A stretch of 37,344 nucleotides of DNA from Planctomycetaceae bacterium (GTDB taxonomy: Bacteria > Planctomycetota > Planctomycetia > Planctomycetales > Planctomycetaceae): positions 1 through 37,344 of the forward strand of contig OMIV01000149.1 of assembly GCA_900299185.1 (NCBI GenBank). Reading direction: 5' to 3'. This document shows, one piece after another, positions 8,989 through 17,306 of this stretch; the first letter of the stretch is position 1, and each line of letters starts with the position of its first letter. The translations under genes were made by a program, and so were the position numbers. The notes below the pieces were generated by a model that worked only from the letters and a program-made list of their open reading frames with translations, had not been told where the DNA came from and did not search any database.

Positions 8989-9300
8989 GAAGAGGTCTTT
9001 CCGAGGACGGTTGAGTTGGCTGAGTTGTCATCACTCAGCCTGCTTGCCTGAGCGGACTGCGCGATGAAGAGTGACGGTCAACAGCAAACGTTAAAAACGA
9101 GCTAATGAGCTATTGGGCTGAGGACTCAGACGATCGCTCATTGCTCGGTCGTACTGTCTCGGCTGCTTAGGAAAGATCAAACCTGGCGAGCGAAGGATCT
9201 CGAGCGGCGGAGAAGACGAGTCGTTTCCAGTCACGATCGTCGGAGTTACCAAAGCGACTCGAAGTTTCGATATCGAACTGCTCATCTCACTGGAGCCATC
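8989..9300. other. 312-bp divergent spacer, no gene seen
   Basis: Spacer between the 821-aa protein gene (-) and the small membrane protein gene (+). A 64-codon minus-strand frame at 9091-9285 has no ribosome binding site or recognisable domain. No strong hairpin or repeat copy was found. Promoters for both flanking genes are expected here but none could be called with confidence. Confidence 0.5.
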
Positions 9301-9327
9301 ATTCTCGGAGACATCGAGAGTCCTCGA

Positions 9328-9621
9328 TTGCTGTACGTTAAGGGCGGACTGTTTGTGGTGCTCGGAAGTCTTTCGGTGGCGCTGCTAATCGCCGAGCAGC
9401 CAACGGTAAAGACGGTTGCGCTTCTGGCTCTCTGCATCTGGAGTTTCTGCCGTGCGTACTTCTTTGCGTTCTACGTCGTGCAGCATTACGCCGATCCCGC
9501 ATACCGCTTCGCTGGCCTTTGCGACTTCGCGAAGTACTGCTGCCAGCGTCACTCGCTACGAGATGGCTTGGCCGGGAAAGTTCCTAAGTCGCCGAGTCTC
9601 GCGGAGCGAAGTGACGTTTGA
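9328..9621 (+). CDS. Small conserved membrane protein
   Basis: A 97-aa protein if it starts at TTG 9328. It has two hydrophobic segments (about 6-23 and 28-50) and an aromatic-rich loop, WSFCRAYFFAFYVVQHY, followed by DPAYRFAGL. This resembles a small uncharacterised membrane protein I associate with planctomycete genomes; no function is known to me. The similarity seems to extend upstream in frame (GDIESPRLLYVKGG), and the only well-placed Shine-Dalgarno, GGAG at 9292-9295, points to ATT at 9301 rather than the TTG. The true start may therefore be a rare ATT codon. The last 25 residues look unlike a conserved tail. It ends 16 bases before the MmcQ/YjbR gene, suggesting co-transcription. Confidence 0.7.
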   Translation: MLYVKGGLFVVLGSLSVALLIAEQPTVKTVALLALCIWSFCRAYFFAFYVVQHYADPAYRFAGLCDFAKYCCQRHSLRDGLAGKVPKSPSLAERSDV

Positions 9622-9637
9622 TCCACCGGAGCAGCGA

Positions 9638-9994
9638 ATGACGAAACGAACTCCATCTGTGTCGAGCGGGGCTGAATCAAGTTTCGCTCAGGTTCGCGCG
9701 CTGATAACAACTCTGCCAAATGTGGTGGAAGGAACAATACACGGCGCGCCGTCGTGGAAGGTCGGTCGAAAGCTGCTGGCTTGTCAGGCGATTCACAATT
9801 CCGCTGAGCCCGATTCATTGCTCATCAAAATCCCTAACGCAGAACGCTCACAGCTCTTGGGCAGCAACCCCGCGACTTTCTACATCACCGATCACTATCA
9901 GAATGACCCGGTCATCTTGGTCCGGCTTTCAAAAATTGAACGAAACGCCCTACAAGCATTGCTTGAGATTGCTTGGCGGTTTGTCAGCGAATGA
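9638..9994 (+). CDS. MmcQ/YjbR family (DUF419) protein
   Basis: A 118-aa protein with the compact CyaY-like MmcQ/YjbR fold. The pattern runs: a leading helix (FAQVRALITTLPNVVEG), the hairpin around PSWKVGRKLLACQ, SLLIKIPNAERSQLL, then TFYITDHYQNDPVILVRLSKI and a closing helix ending in AWRFVSE. The ITDHY and LVRL motifs are typical. The family has a double-wing DNA-binding-like fold, but its role is not established, so none is assigned. The ATG at 9638 is preferred because GGAG lies six bases upstream and the family's conserved region starts soon after; the open frame continues upstream to 9416 without family similarity. Confidence 0.85.
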   Translation: MTKRTPSVSSGAESSFAQVRALITTLPNVVEGTIHGAPSWKVGRKLLACQAIHNSAEPDSLLIKIPNAERSQLLGSNPATFYITDHYQNDPVILVRLSKIERNALQALLEIAWRFVSE

Positions 9995-10566
9995 TCCAGT
10001 CGTCTGTGTCGGTAAGCATCTCGAACTAAGCGGAACGAAGGCTCGTCTGCATGTAGACATTCTCAGCAACAAGCAATTGCAGTCGTCGCGTTGGCTGATG
10101 GCTTTCCTCATGTTGGTCAGTGCCAATTGCGAGAAACCGAATCGAGCTTGCGATATGACCAAGGAGACGGTCAGCAACCGGGTGTCATTTTGAATGCAGC
10201 ACGGTCGGCTTTGATGGGGACTGAGCCGCATCGGGAGTTTGACAATCTCAAGCCATTTGAAATGGTGCGGCCCAACTTGGGCGATGAAGCGCAAAAGATG
10301 CATGCGGACGCTTGAGGTGCGACGCAAGCAACAGAGCGACGTCTTCCGCAGAGGACACTGCGATTACTACGGTATGCTCTCGAAGTGTGAGCAGCTCAGG
10401 TCCGGAGAGAACGCGAATCCTTTGGTCGATCCAGGTGGCTAGCGTTCAAATACCGAGCTCAAAGTGAAAGCGTTTCGAAAGATACCGGCCGATCGGTAAG
10501 GCACGGCGTTGAACAAGGAAGTGAGAAGCGGCAGCACCTCAGCCCGCCCAAATTGGGAGACCCTAC
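9995..10566. other. 572-bp stretch without a clear gene
   Basis: No frame here holds a recognisable protein. Short frames on both strands (for example 10091-10315 from a TTG) are compatible with decayed coding sequence: several stretches on different frames look protein-like but are broken by stops. No repeat copy of family A or B is present. The last 30 bases contain the GGGAG ribosome binding site of the DUF1501 gene. Confidence 0.45.
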
Positions 10567-12012
10567 ATGCTCACGATGCTCGGAAGTCCTCGACGATGTT
10601 GTGATGGAATCACTCGACGAGAGACGTTGAAGGCCGGAGCTTTGACGGCATTAGGCGGTTTCGGCTTGCCTCAAATCTTGTTCGCTAATGAATCTGGCAT
10701 TGCTCGTCATGGTCCTGCCAAGAACGTCATGGTGCTGTATTTACTTGGAGGCGCTGCGACTCAGGACATGTGGGATTTGAAACCTCAAGCACCGGCAGAG
10801 GTTCGAAGCTTGTTCCAGCCGATCGACACCTCCGCGTCGGGAGTGAGAGTCTGCGAGCACCTACCTCAGATGGCTCGTTGGATGGATCGAGCTGCAGTTG
10901 TTCGGACGGTCAACCATAAGGCTGGCTGCCACAATACTCTGCCGAGTTATTCAGGGTTCGAGCAGTCGCTTCCTGATATCACGACAACGAAGGACACGTA
11001 TCCGCCGAGCATGGGCTCTGTGTGCGAATTCTTACGGCTCAAGGATCGTGGCGATCAGGGCGGTCTTCCCGACTATGTCTACATGCCGTGCTATCTCGGC
11101 TGGGGTCAAAACATTCGACGGCCTGGTCCATATGGCGGATTCCTTGGCAAACATTGCGACGCGTTGACCACGGAATGCGAGCCATTCAAACCGGAAGGAT
11201 CACCCAATGCTCTGCCAGGTACGCCGCTGACTGTGTTGGGATCTCCCAGACTCCCGCAAACAAAGCTGCAAGACGGAGTCACGCTAAATCGCCTGACCTC
11301 TCGCCGGACTTTGCTGACTCAATTTGATGATGAGCAACGTCGACTCGATCGTTCTCGCATGGTCGACACGTTTGGCCGCAATCATCGGCAAGCCTACGAG
11401 ATGCTGACCTCTCCAAAGATGCGTGGTGCATTCGATCTCGAACAGGAAGATTCGCGCTTGGTAGAGCGATATGGCAAGACTTTGTTTGGGAACAGTGCGT
11501 TGATCGGTCGGAGGTTGCTGGAACGAGGAGTCCGGTTCGTCAACGTGACTTGGGACTTATTCTGGGACCGAGTGCCGATTGACTACGACGCGTGGGACAC
11601 TCATCAACGCAACTTCGAGATCTTGCAGAAGAACAAGCTGCCTGGTCTCGATCAGGTGTTTTCGGCACTGATGGAAGACCTGCAATCACGCGGTCTGTTG
11701 GATGAAACACTGATCGTCATCATGAGCGAGATGGGTCGCACGCCGCGCATCAACGCCAATGCTGGACGAGATCATTGGACGAGCTGTTATTCGGTGCTGT
11801 TTGCCGGAGCCGGAATTCGCGGCGGAACACTCTATGGTGAATCGGACGATCAAGCGGCCTATGTCAAAGACTTGCCGGTCAGCACGTCAGACATCTGTGC
11901 GACGATTTATCGTTGCCTCGGCATCGACCCTGAAATGCGAGTACCCGATCACTCTGGCCGTCCGGTCGAAATCTCACACGGTGGGAAGCCCATCGCAGAG
12001 ATCTTGGTGTAG
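10567..12012 (+). CDS. DUF1501 domain-containing protein, Tat-exported
   Basis: A 481-aa protein covering a complete DUF1501 domain, a family related to the alkaline-phosphatase/sulfatase fold and greatly expanded in Planctomycetes. The N-terminus carries a twin-arginine motif (TRRETLKAG, Arg17-Arg18) and a hydrophobic stretch to about residue 40, so export folded via Tat is expected. Family landmarks are MVLYLLGGAATQDMWDLKP, the AVVRTVNHKAGCHN region, WDTHQRNFEIL, and the C-terminal MSEMGRTPRIN...GRDHWTSCYSVLFAGAGIRGG. The biochemical role of the family is not established. These genes usually follow a DUF1549/DUF1553 gene; none is present here. The ATG has GGGAG seven bases upstream. Confidence 0.95.
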   Translation: MLTMLGSPRRCCDGITRRETLKAGALTALGGFGLPQILFANESGIARHGPAKNVMVLYLLGGAATQDMWDLKPQAPAEVRSLFQPIDTSASGVRVCEHLPQMARWMDRAAVVRTVNHKAGCHNTLPSYSGFEQSLPDITTTKDTYPPSMGSVCEFLRLKDRGDQGGLPDYVYMPCYLGWGQNIRRPGPYGGFLGKHCDALTTECEPFKPEGSPNALPGTPLTVLGSPRLPQTKLQDGVTLNRLTSRRTLLTQFDDEQRRLDRSRMVDTFGRNHRQAYEMLTSPKMRGAFDLEQEDSRLVERYGKTLFGNSALIGRRLLERGVRFVNVTWDLFWDRVPIDYDAWDTHQRNFEILQKNKLPGLDQVFSALMEDLQSRGLLDETLIVIMSEMGRTPRINANAGRDHWTSCYSVLFAGAGIRGGTLYGESDDQAAYVKDLPVSTSDICATIYRCLGIDPEMRVPDHSGRPVEISHGGKPIAEILV

Positions 12013-12197
12013 TCGTTGATATCACGACGTTGGTTTAATCAGCCGTCGGTTGAGTTTCGGATTTAGTTTGGTTGAGACGAGTTCGCGCCGCATGCGACAT
12101 GCATGGCTTTAGCGATTCGCAACGGCCGCCGCCGCGACTTCCTCACGACAAGTTTGAGCGCGAACGGCTGTCAGTAGGTTCTCTAAGGCTCGCGATG

Positions 12198-12560
12198 TTA
12201 GCCGTTAGTGAAATGAGGCTGATGTTGCATCGTCGAGTTTGAAGAAGCTTGTTGATTTAACCTCGCTTGGATGTCTGCAGCGGCGTTGCTGATCTGTGGA
12301 GCTTGTCCTCGCACCGACACCAACGACGGTACTCCAGTGCCAGTGCCCGGCAACGAGTTGTTCCATATCTCTAGCCCTGTCAGAGCATTGAGACAGTACA
12401 TGTAGCCATCCGAGGAAACGACAAGTCGGTCACCGTCGAGCAACAAGCTCATATAGCCTTTGCGGATGTTGGAATTATTCCACACGACATCGCCGCTATC
12501 TCGATTCACTGCGATCACACTTCCGTTGAAGCTCGTGAAGATCAGATCGCCAATCGTCAT
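12198..12560 (-). CDS. Short PQQ-like beta-propeller protein
   Basis: A 120-aa protein with PQQ-type blades: DLIFTSFNGSVIAVNRDSGDVVW, then SLLLDGDRLVVSSDGYMYCLNALTGLEIW and GTGVPSLVSVRG. Each carries the A/L-x-x-x-x-G-x-x-x-W closure of the PQQ repeat. Only about two blades are present, far short of a seven- or eight-blade propeller, yet similarly short proteins occur in Planctomycetes, so it need not be a fragment. The last 25 residues are Gln/Asn/Ser-rich. There is no signal peptide and the function is unknown. The ATG at 12560 is chosen because GAGGAG lies about ten bases upstream; an in-frame extension to 12683 lacks blade similarity. It is divergent from the alpha/beta hydrolase gene. 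Confidence 0.8.
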   Translation of the reverse strand: MTIGDLIFTSFNGSVIAVNRDSGDVVWNNSNIRKGYMSLLLDGDRLVVSSDGYMYCLNALTGLEIWNNSLPGTGTGVPSLVSVRGQAPQISNAAADIQARLNQQASSNSTMQHQPHFTNG

Positions 12561-12723
12561 GCCCGTTGTCTCCTCGAATGGTTGTCCGAATTCGGAATGG
12601 CTTCGGTTGAATCTCTGATAGTTGCCAATCAATGTCGATCGGACTTGTTGCGATTCAAGAACTATGGCTGTCCGTTCTGCCAAACAAAAACTGAGAAGAC
12701 CTCATCACAGAAGGAGACGATTC

Positions 12724-15147
12724 ATGCTGTTGTCACGGATTGGAGTGTGGGCGACAGTGAGCTTGGCGCTCTTGTCGCAGGCGGGTGTCAGTTTAAATGC
12801 AGCCGACGCGGTCCTGCCGGGGACGAAGCCGCTCACGATCGACAAGCCTCTTGATGAGGTCATGGTCTCGGGCATTGATAAGTTTGCCCTGCGCGAGATC
12901 GCGGCTTCGCCGGCTCGACGCGATGCGTTGTGGAAGCTCGATGGCGTCAAGGCGGCGGATTGGGACAAGACGCTCGCTCCTCGCCGCGCGAAGTTTGCTG
13001 AGTTCATTGGCGCGGTTGATCCGCGAGTTACGGCGACTGAGCCCAATCAGCATGTCGTCGAAGCATTACTTGGATTGCAGAGATCGAATCTTGTTGGGAG
13101 AGCTCCTGGCCTCACGATTCATGCCGTGCGGTGGAATGTGCTCGACGGCGTGACTGCCGAGGGCCTGTTCGTCAGTCAAAAAACAGATGCGCCGAAGGGC
13201 CACGTCATCGTGTTGCCTGATGCGGATTGGACGCCTGAAATGATCTGCGGCTTAAGCGACGGAGTGGCTCCGCAAGCTCAGCTGCCTACGCGGCTTGCGG
13301 CCGAAGGATTCGGAGTGCTCGTACCGATGCTCATTAGCCGCAGCGACGAGCACTCAGGCAATCCGCTAGTGAGATACACCAATCAAACGCATCGCGAATT
13401 CATTTATCGTCAAGCGTTTGAGATGGGGCGTCACATCATTGGCTATGAAGTGCAAAAAGTACTTGCGGCGGTTGATCTCTTCGAACAAATGGATCAACGA
13501 GTTTCTGCGAAAAAGCCTATTGGAATTGTCGGTGTCGGCGAAGGAGGGCTGATTGCTCTCTATGCAGCAGCGCTCGATCCACGGATTCAATCGACGCTCG
13601 TCAGTGGCTACTTCCGCCAGCGTGAAGGTGTTTGGAGCGAGCCCATCTACCGCAACGTCTGGGGTCTACTGACGGAGTTTGGCGATGCCGAAATTGCAGG
13701 CATGATTGCTCCGCGAGCACTGACAATCGAAGCCTCGGGTGTTACGGAAATTGCAGGACCGCCAGCGGTCAAGCAGGGACGTTCGGGTGGTGCGGCTCCG
13801 GGCAAGATCGAGACCGCGACGCTCGCCTCGGTGCGACTCGAACACGATCGCGCGAAACGCTTCTTCGACGCGCTTGGTGCGAGCGACATGCTCACTCTGT
13901 CTGCAAGCGGCGAGGGAGATGGCCCCGCCGGGACGCCTCGGGCACTTACGGCGTTTGCCAAAGGACTGGGAGTAGAATCGGGCTTCACTCTGGCCGTAGC
14001 GGCGACTGAGCGAGCTCCCTCGGCGATGCCCGGCCTCGTTGCTGCGAACGAACCGAAGTCGCGCGAGAAGCGGCAGCTTGAGCAGCTTCAAGTTCATGTG
14101 CAGACCTTGTTGCGCCGCAGTCACAAAGTGCGCGACAAGCAATGGTCGAAGGCCGATCGGTCGACTCCCGAGAAGTGGGCCGCGACGGTCGAGCCGGTTC
14201 GCAATTGGGTTTATGACGAGCTGATTGGTCGCTTGCCGGAATCGACAATGCCGCTCAATCCTCGCACGCGACTGGTTGAGAAAGCGGACTGGCTCAAAGG
14301 CCATGAAGGCGCGTTCGACACTTATGAAGTCGTGCTTGATGTCTATGACGACGTCATCGCGACGGGCTGCTTGCTCATTCCGAAGGACCTCATGCCCGGC
14401 GAGAAGCGACCGGTTGTTGTGTGCCAGCACGGCTTGGAAGGCGTGCCTCAAGACACCATCAGCGGACCCGGTTCGGCGGGCTATCCGTACTACAAGTCCT
14501 TCGCCGCCGAACTGTGTAAACGCGGCTTCGTGACCTATGCGCCGCAGAACCCGTATCGAGGCCGCGACCTGTTCCGCACGTTGCAGCGGAAGTCGAACGT
14601 CATGAAGCGTTCGCTGTTTAGCTACATCATCCCGCAACACGGCCGCACGCTGGAATGGCTCGCGTCTTTGCCATTCGCCGATAAGGACCGACTCGCGTTT
14701 TACGGGCTGTCTTACGGTGGCAAGACGGCTGTCAGAGTTCCTCCACTGTTGCCTCCCGCGAACGGCAAGCCGGGCTATTGCTTGTCGATCTGCTCGGCGG
14801 ACTACAACGAGTGGGTGAAGAAGAACACGAGCAACGAAGACGGCTTCAGCTACCTCTTCACGCCCGAGTACGAGATCTTCGAATGGAACATGGGGCACGT
14901 CGCGAACTACGCCGAGCTGAGCTACCTGATGACTCCGCGGCCATTCATGGTCGAGCGAGGTCACGATGACGGCGTGGGCATCGACGAATGGGTCGCCGGT
15001 GAATTTGCAAAGGTCTTCCGTCACTACAACAAGATGGGCCTCGGCGACAAAGCCGAGATCGAGTACTTCAACGGCCCTCACACCATCAACGGCCAAGCGA
15101 CGTATCGCTTCTTACACAGGCACTTGAACTGGGCTGAGAAGAAGTAG
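12724..15147 (+). CDS. Exported tandem alpha/beta hydrolase (acetylxylan-esterase-like)
   Basis: An 807-aa protein with a signal peptide (MLLSRIGVWATVSLALLSQAGVSLNAADA) and two alpha/beta-hydrolase domains. In the C-terminal domain the nucleophile elbow is GLSYGG (Ser663), an acid lies in RGHDDG (about 748-749), and the His is in GPHTING (about 786), so this half looks active. In the N-terminal domain the elbow reads GVGEGG (about 270-275), with Glu where the Ser should be, so it is probably inactive. The DNA of the C-terminal half is of the acetyl-xylan-esterase/dienelactone-hydrolase type, suggesting an ester substrate outside the cytoplasm; the substrate is an inference. The start at 12724 fits GGAG upstream and the signal peptide; a frame extension to 12622 does not. 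A strong hairpin follows the stop. Confidence 0.92.
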   Translation: MLLSRIGVWATVSLALLSQAGVSLNAADAVLPGTKPLTIDKPLDEVMVSGIDKFALREIAASPARRDALWKLDGVKAADWDKTLAPRRAKFAEFIGAVDPRVTATEPNQHVVEALLGLQRSNLVGRAPGLTIHAVRWNVLDGVTAEGLFVSQKTDAPKGHVIVLPDADWTPEMICGLSDGVAPQAQLPTRLAAEGFGVLVPMLISRSDEHSGNPLVRYTNQTHREFIYRQAFEMGRHIIGYEVQKVLAAVDLFEQMDQRVSAKKPIGIVGVGEGGLIALYAAALDPRIQSTLVSGYFRQREGVWSEPIYRNVWGLLTEFGDAEIAGMIAPRALTIEASGVTEIAGPPAVKQGRSGGAAPGKIETATLASVRLEHDRAKRFFDALGASDMLTLSASGEGDGPAGTPRALTAFAKGLGVESGFTLAVAATERAPSAMPGLVAANEPKSREKRQLEQLQVHVQTLLRRSHKVRDKQWSKADRSTPEKWAATVEPVRNWVYDELIGRLPESTMPLNPRTRLVEKADWLKGHEGAFDTYEVVLDVYDDVIATGCLLIPKDLMPGEKRPVVVCQHGLEGVPQDTISGPGSAGYPYYKSFAAELCKRGFVTYAPQNPYRGRDLFRTLQRKSNVMKRSLFSYIIPQHGRTLEWLASLPFADKDRLAFYGLSYGGKTAVRVPPLLPPANGKPGYCLSICSADYNEWVKKNTSNEDGFSYLFTPEYEIFEWNMGHVANYAELSYLMTPRPFMVERGHDDGVGIDEWVAGEFAKVFRHYNKMGLGDKAEIEYFNGPHTINGQATYRFLHRHLNWAEKK

Positions 15148-15168
15148 GTTGGGACTCCAGTCCCGACC
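15147..15168. terminator. Hairpin after the hydrolase gene
   Basis: A ten-base stem GGTTGGGACT / AGTCCCGACC with one G-U pair and a two-base centre starts at the last base of the stop codon and is followed by GTGTTT. The position and GC-rich stem suggest an intrinsic terminator, although the T-tract is short. Confidence 0.6.
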
Positions 15169-15198
15169 GTGTTTCAATCTCGTTTCTATTAAGTCTCA

Positions 15199-15260
15199 CG
15201 CGTCCCATCGGTCCCATTCGTCGCCAGCATGCGTGTGATGAGTGGGACTCATAGGACGCG
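15199..15260. repeat. Inverted repeat with GGTCCCAT-type arms
   Basis: Two 23-base arms, 15199-15221 and 15238-15260, pair at 18 of 23 positions around a 16-base centre. The arms contain CGCGTCC and a GTCCCA block. It lies between the hydrolase terminator and the DUF433 gene, so it may be a second terminator or a dispersed repeat. Confidence 0.6.
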
Positions 15261-15299
15261 AAGGGTTAGCGAATTGCGATCGGAGTTAAGGAAAGTTGC

Positions 15300-15536
15300 A
15301 TGACCAACAACTTGATTGAGTCGAACCCTCAAGTTCTGATGGGCAAGCCCGTCATACGAGGCACGCGCATTACCGTAGAACTCTTCCTCGAAAAGCTGGC
15401 AGCAGGAGAGTCCGTTGAGCAAATCATCGAGTCACATCCGAAGCTGACACGCGAAGCGATCAGTGCCTCGCTGGAGTTTGCGGCTCAAGGGCTGCGGGCC
15501 AATGTGGTCTATCCCGATGCGGAGAAAGTGGCATGA
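15300..15536 (+). CDS. DUF433 antitoxin-like protein
   Basis: A 78-aa DUF433 protein. The hallmark is NPQVLMGKPVIRGTRITVELFLEKLAAGESVEQI, followed by the short helix-turn-helix HPKLTREAISASLEFA. DUF433 proteins are commonly the first gene of a type II toxin-antitoxin-like pair with a PIN-fold DUF5615 partner, where they bind and silence the toxin and probably the promoter. Here the ATGA overlap (stop TGA 15534-15536 with the next ATG at 15533) shows the same translational coupling. The partner reading frame is interrupted, so this antitoxin may be orphaned. The start is ATG, preceded by GGAAAG. Confidence 0.93.
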   Translation: MTNNLIESNPQVLMGKPVIRGTRITVELFLEKLAAGESVEQIIESHPKLTREAISASLEFAAQGLRANVVYPDAEKVA

Positions 15537-15880
15537 AGCTGGTCGCCGATGAGAGTGTCGATCGACCAATCGTTGACCGTCTCCGCCAAGATGGGCACGA
15601 AGTTTTTTCGATTGCTTAAGCCCGACCGAGCATTATTGATGACGAGGTTTTGGAAGAAGCGAATCAGCGGCAATCGTTGCTCATCACGTGCGACAAAGAT
15701 TTCGGCGAACTTGTCTATCGCCTTCGGCGCGTTTCGTTCGGGGTCATCTTGGTGCGGCTTCCCGGTCTGTCGAATGAGTCCAAAGCAGAGATCGTCGCTT
15801 CGACAGTTCGGACTCATGTTGATGAGCTGGCCGGTAGTTTTTGTGTCATCAGTCCCGCGTCAGTAAGACTTCGCCGATAG
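15533..15880 (+). pseudogene. DUF5615 PIN-like toxin gene with an in-frame TAA
   Basis: The frame beginning at the overlapping ATG reads MKLVADESVDRPIVDRLRQDG and on to FSIA, then meets TAA at 15617-15619. The same frame continues uninterrupted as ARPSIIDDEVLEEANQ and on to LLITCDKDFGELVYRLRR, ending at 15880. Both halves match the DUF5615 PIN-like family, with the acidic residues DE (6-7), DDE and CDKDFGEL expected for the metal site. Without the stop the protein would be 115 aa. Family members usually have Glu just there, so one GAA-to-TAA change explains it. Translation may restart downstream, but the first Asp-containing strand would be missing. A sequencing error is not excluded. Confidence 0.85.
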
Positions 15881-15988
15881 CGATTACGTGCCCGGAAATA
15901 GACTCAACCGAGTTTCAACGACCGCAGCGCCACAAAAGCTGACTCCCGGTGATTGCTTTGCGAACGATATCCACAAAGAGAGAGCCCC

Positions 15989-16684
15989 ATGCATCTGAAG
16001 CTGGTTACCGCGCTCATTGCCCTTTTTGCCACAGCTCACTCTGCGGTGCTGGCTATTGAGCCCATTGGAGCCTTTGCTCCCAAAGCTCGCATTCTGTTTC
16101 AAGGTGATTCGATCACTGACGGCAATCGCGGACGCAGTGCCGATCCCAATCACATTCTCGGTCACGGCTACGCCTTCATCATCGCGGCGAGACATGGAGC
16201 AGCTTTTCCAGAGGCAAAGCTCGACTTCATGAATCGAGGCATCAGCGGCAACACGGTGCTCGATCTTGAGAAACGCTGGCAGAAGGACACGCTCGATCTG
16301 AAGCCGGATGTGCTCAGCATCTTGATCGGCGTGAATGACGATGGTCGCAATGTGCCGCTCGATCAGTACGAGCAAACCTACGACAAGCTGCTCACTGAAA
16401 CCAAAGCCGCGAATCCGAAGGTGAAGTTCGTGCTCTGCGAGCCGTTCGTGAAGCACTCTGGCCCGATCAGCGAGAGCATTCTGAAGCGGCAAGAGATCGT
16501 CGCGCGACTCGCCAAGAAACATGGAGCCGCCTTGGTTCAGTTTCAAAAGGTCTTCGATGCCGCGAATGAACGAGCACCGGCGGACTACTGGATTTGGGAC
16601 CGCGTCCATCCGACCTATCGAGGTCATCATCTAATGGCTGATGAATGGGAGCGCGTTGTGCGAGCCAGTTGGAAAGCCGAGTAA
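15989..16684 (+). CDS. Exported SGNH/GDSL hydrolase
   Basis: A 231-aa protein with an N-terminal signal peptide (to about residue 22, ALA) and a complete SGNH hydrolase domain. Block I is QGDSITDG (Ser41), block II GISGNTV (Gly/Asn oxyanion hole), block III LIGVNDDG (Asn116), and block V DRVHPTYRG (Asp204, His207). These give the catalytic Ser-Asp-His set. Such enzymes deacylate esters, often of sugars or lipids; the substrate is not predictable. The ATG at 15989 follows AGAGAG; an upstream in-frame extension to 15953 would place a poor leader ahead of the signal peptide. The next gene starts 28 bases after the stop, suggesting joint transcription. Confidence 0.93.
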   Translation: MHLKLVTALIALFATAHSAVLAIEPIGAFAPKARILFQGDSITDGNRGRSADPNHILGHGYAFIIAARHGAAFPEAKLDFMNRGISGNTVLDLEKRWQKDTLDLKPDVLSILIGVNDDGRNVPLDQYEQTYDKLLTETKAANPKVKFVLCEPFVKHSGPISESILKRQEIVARLAKKHGAALVQFQKVFDAANERAPADYWIWDRVHPTYRGHHLMADEWERVVRASWKAE

Positions 16685-16712
16685 CTTGGCCGCAGATGTC
16701 AGGGCTCGAAAG

Positions 16713-17306
16713 ATGCGGAAGGTGTTGCCGGTTTCGTTTTTTGATCGAGCTCCAGAACTTGTCGCGCGCGATTTGTTGGGGGCGGTTTTGATTCGACGGA
16801 CAGCGGCAGGTCGCACGGCGGGTCGCATCGTCGAGACCGAGGCATACCTCGCAGAGAATGATTCGGCGTCGCATGCCTTTCGCGGGATGACTCGACGTAA
16901 TGCTTCGATGTTTGGTCGACCGGGTCGGGCTTATGTCTATGCCATCCACTCGCGCTACTGCGTGAATGCGGTCACTCAATCGCCGGGCGTCGGCAGCGCG
17001 GTGCTCATTCGAGCGGTCGATCCGCTGCAAGGGCTGCCGCTGATGCAAGAACGTCGCAAAGGTTGTTCTGTTGCGAATCTTACATGCGGACCGGCTCGAC
17101 TGTGTGAAGCCTTTGCCATTGATCGTGATTCCGACAGCTTGCTTTTGAGTCCTGCCAATGGACTGTGGATCGAAGCGGGCGAACTCGTGGCCGACGAGCA
17201 TGTCGCCGTAACTCCACGCATCGGGGTCACGAGTGCTCAAGATCTGCTGTTGCGTTTTATCGACATGACGAGCGTGAACCTCAGCCGGCCTTTTCGCGTT
17301 CGATGA
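16713..17306 (+). CDS. 3-methyladenine DNA glycosylase (MPG/AAG family)
   Basis: A 197-aa protein of the mammalian-type alkylpurine glycosylase family (Aag/MPG), which removes alkylated purines in base excision repair. Landmarks are the N-terminal FFDRAPELVARDLLGAVL, the catalytic-loop IVETEAY (Glu43 activates water), SHAFRGMTRRNASMF, AYVYAIHSRYCVNAVT, AVLIRAVDPLQG and LTCGPARLCEAFAI, all in the usual order and at the usual family length. It is cytoplasmic. The ATG at 16713 is chosen by where the family begins. An in-frame ATG at 16641 would overlap the SGNH gene and add non-family residues. The ribosome binding site is weak. Confidence 0.94.
   Translation: MRKVLPVSFFDRAPELVARDLLGAVLIRRTAAGRTAGRIVETEAYLAENDSASHAFRGMTRRNASMFGRPGRAYVYAIHSRYCVNAVTQSPGVGSAVLIRAVDPLQGLPLMQERRKGCSVANLTCGPARLCEAFAIDRDSDSLLLSPANGLWIEAGELVADEHVAVTPRIGVTSAQDLLLRFIDMTSVNLSRPFRVR

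Noticed and set aside
9091-9285. A 64-codon minus-strand frame in a spacer
   Set aside because: No Shine-Dalgarno, no recognisable domain, and composition no better than chance.
10091-10315. A 74-codon frame from TTG in the 570-base gap
   Set aside because: No RBS and no known family; competing frames on both strands are equally plausible, so it was described only as part of the gap.
13666-15096. A 476-codon minus-strand open frame
   Set aside because: Antisense to the tandem hydrolase, whose domains and catalytic motifs are clear; the translation has no family features.
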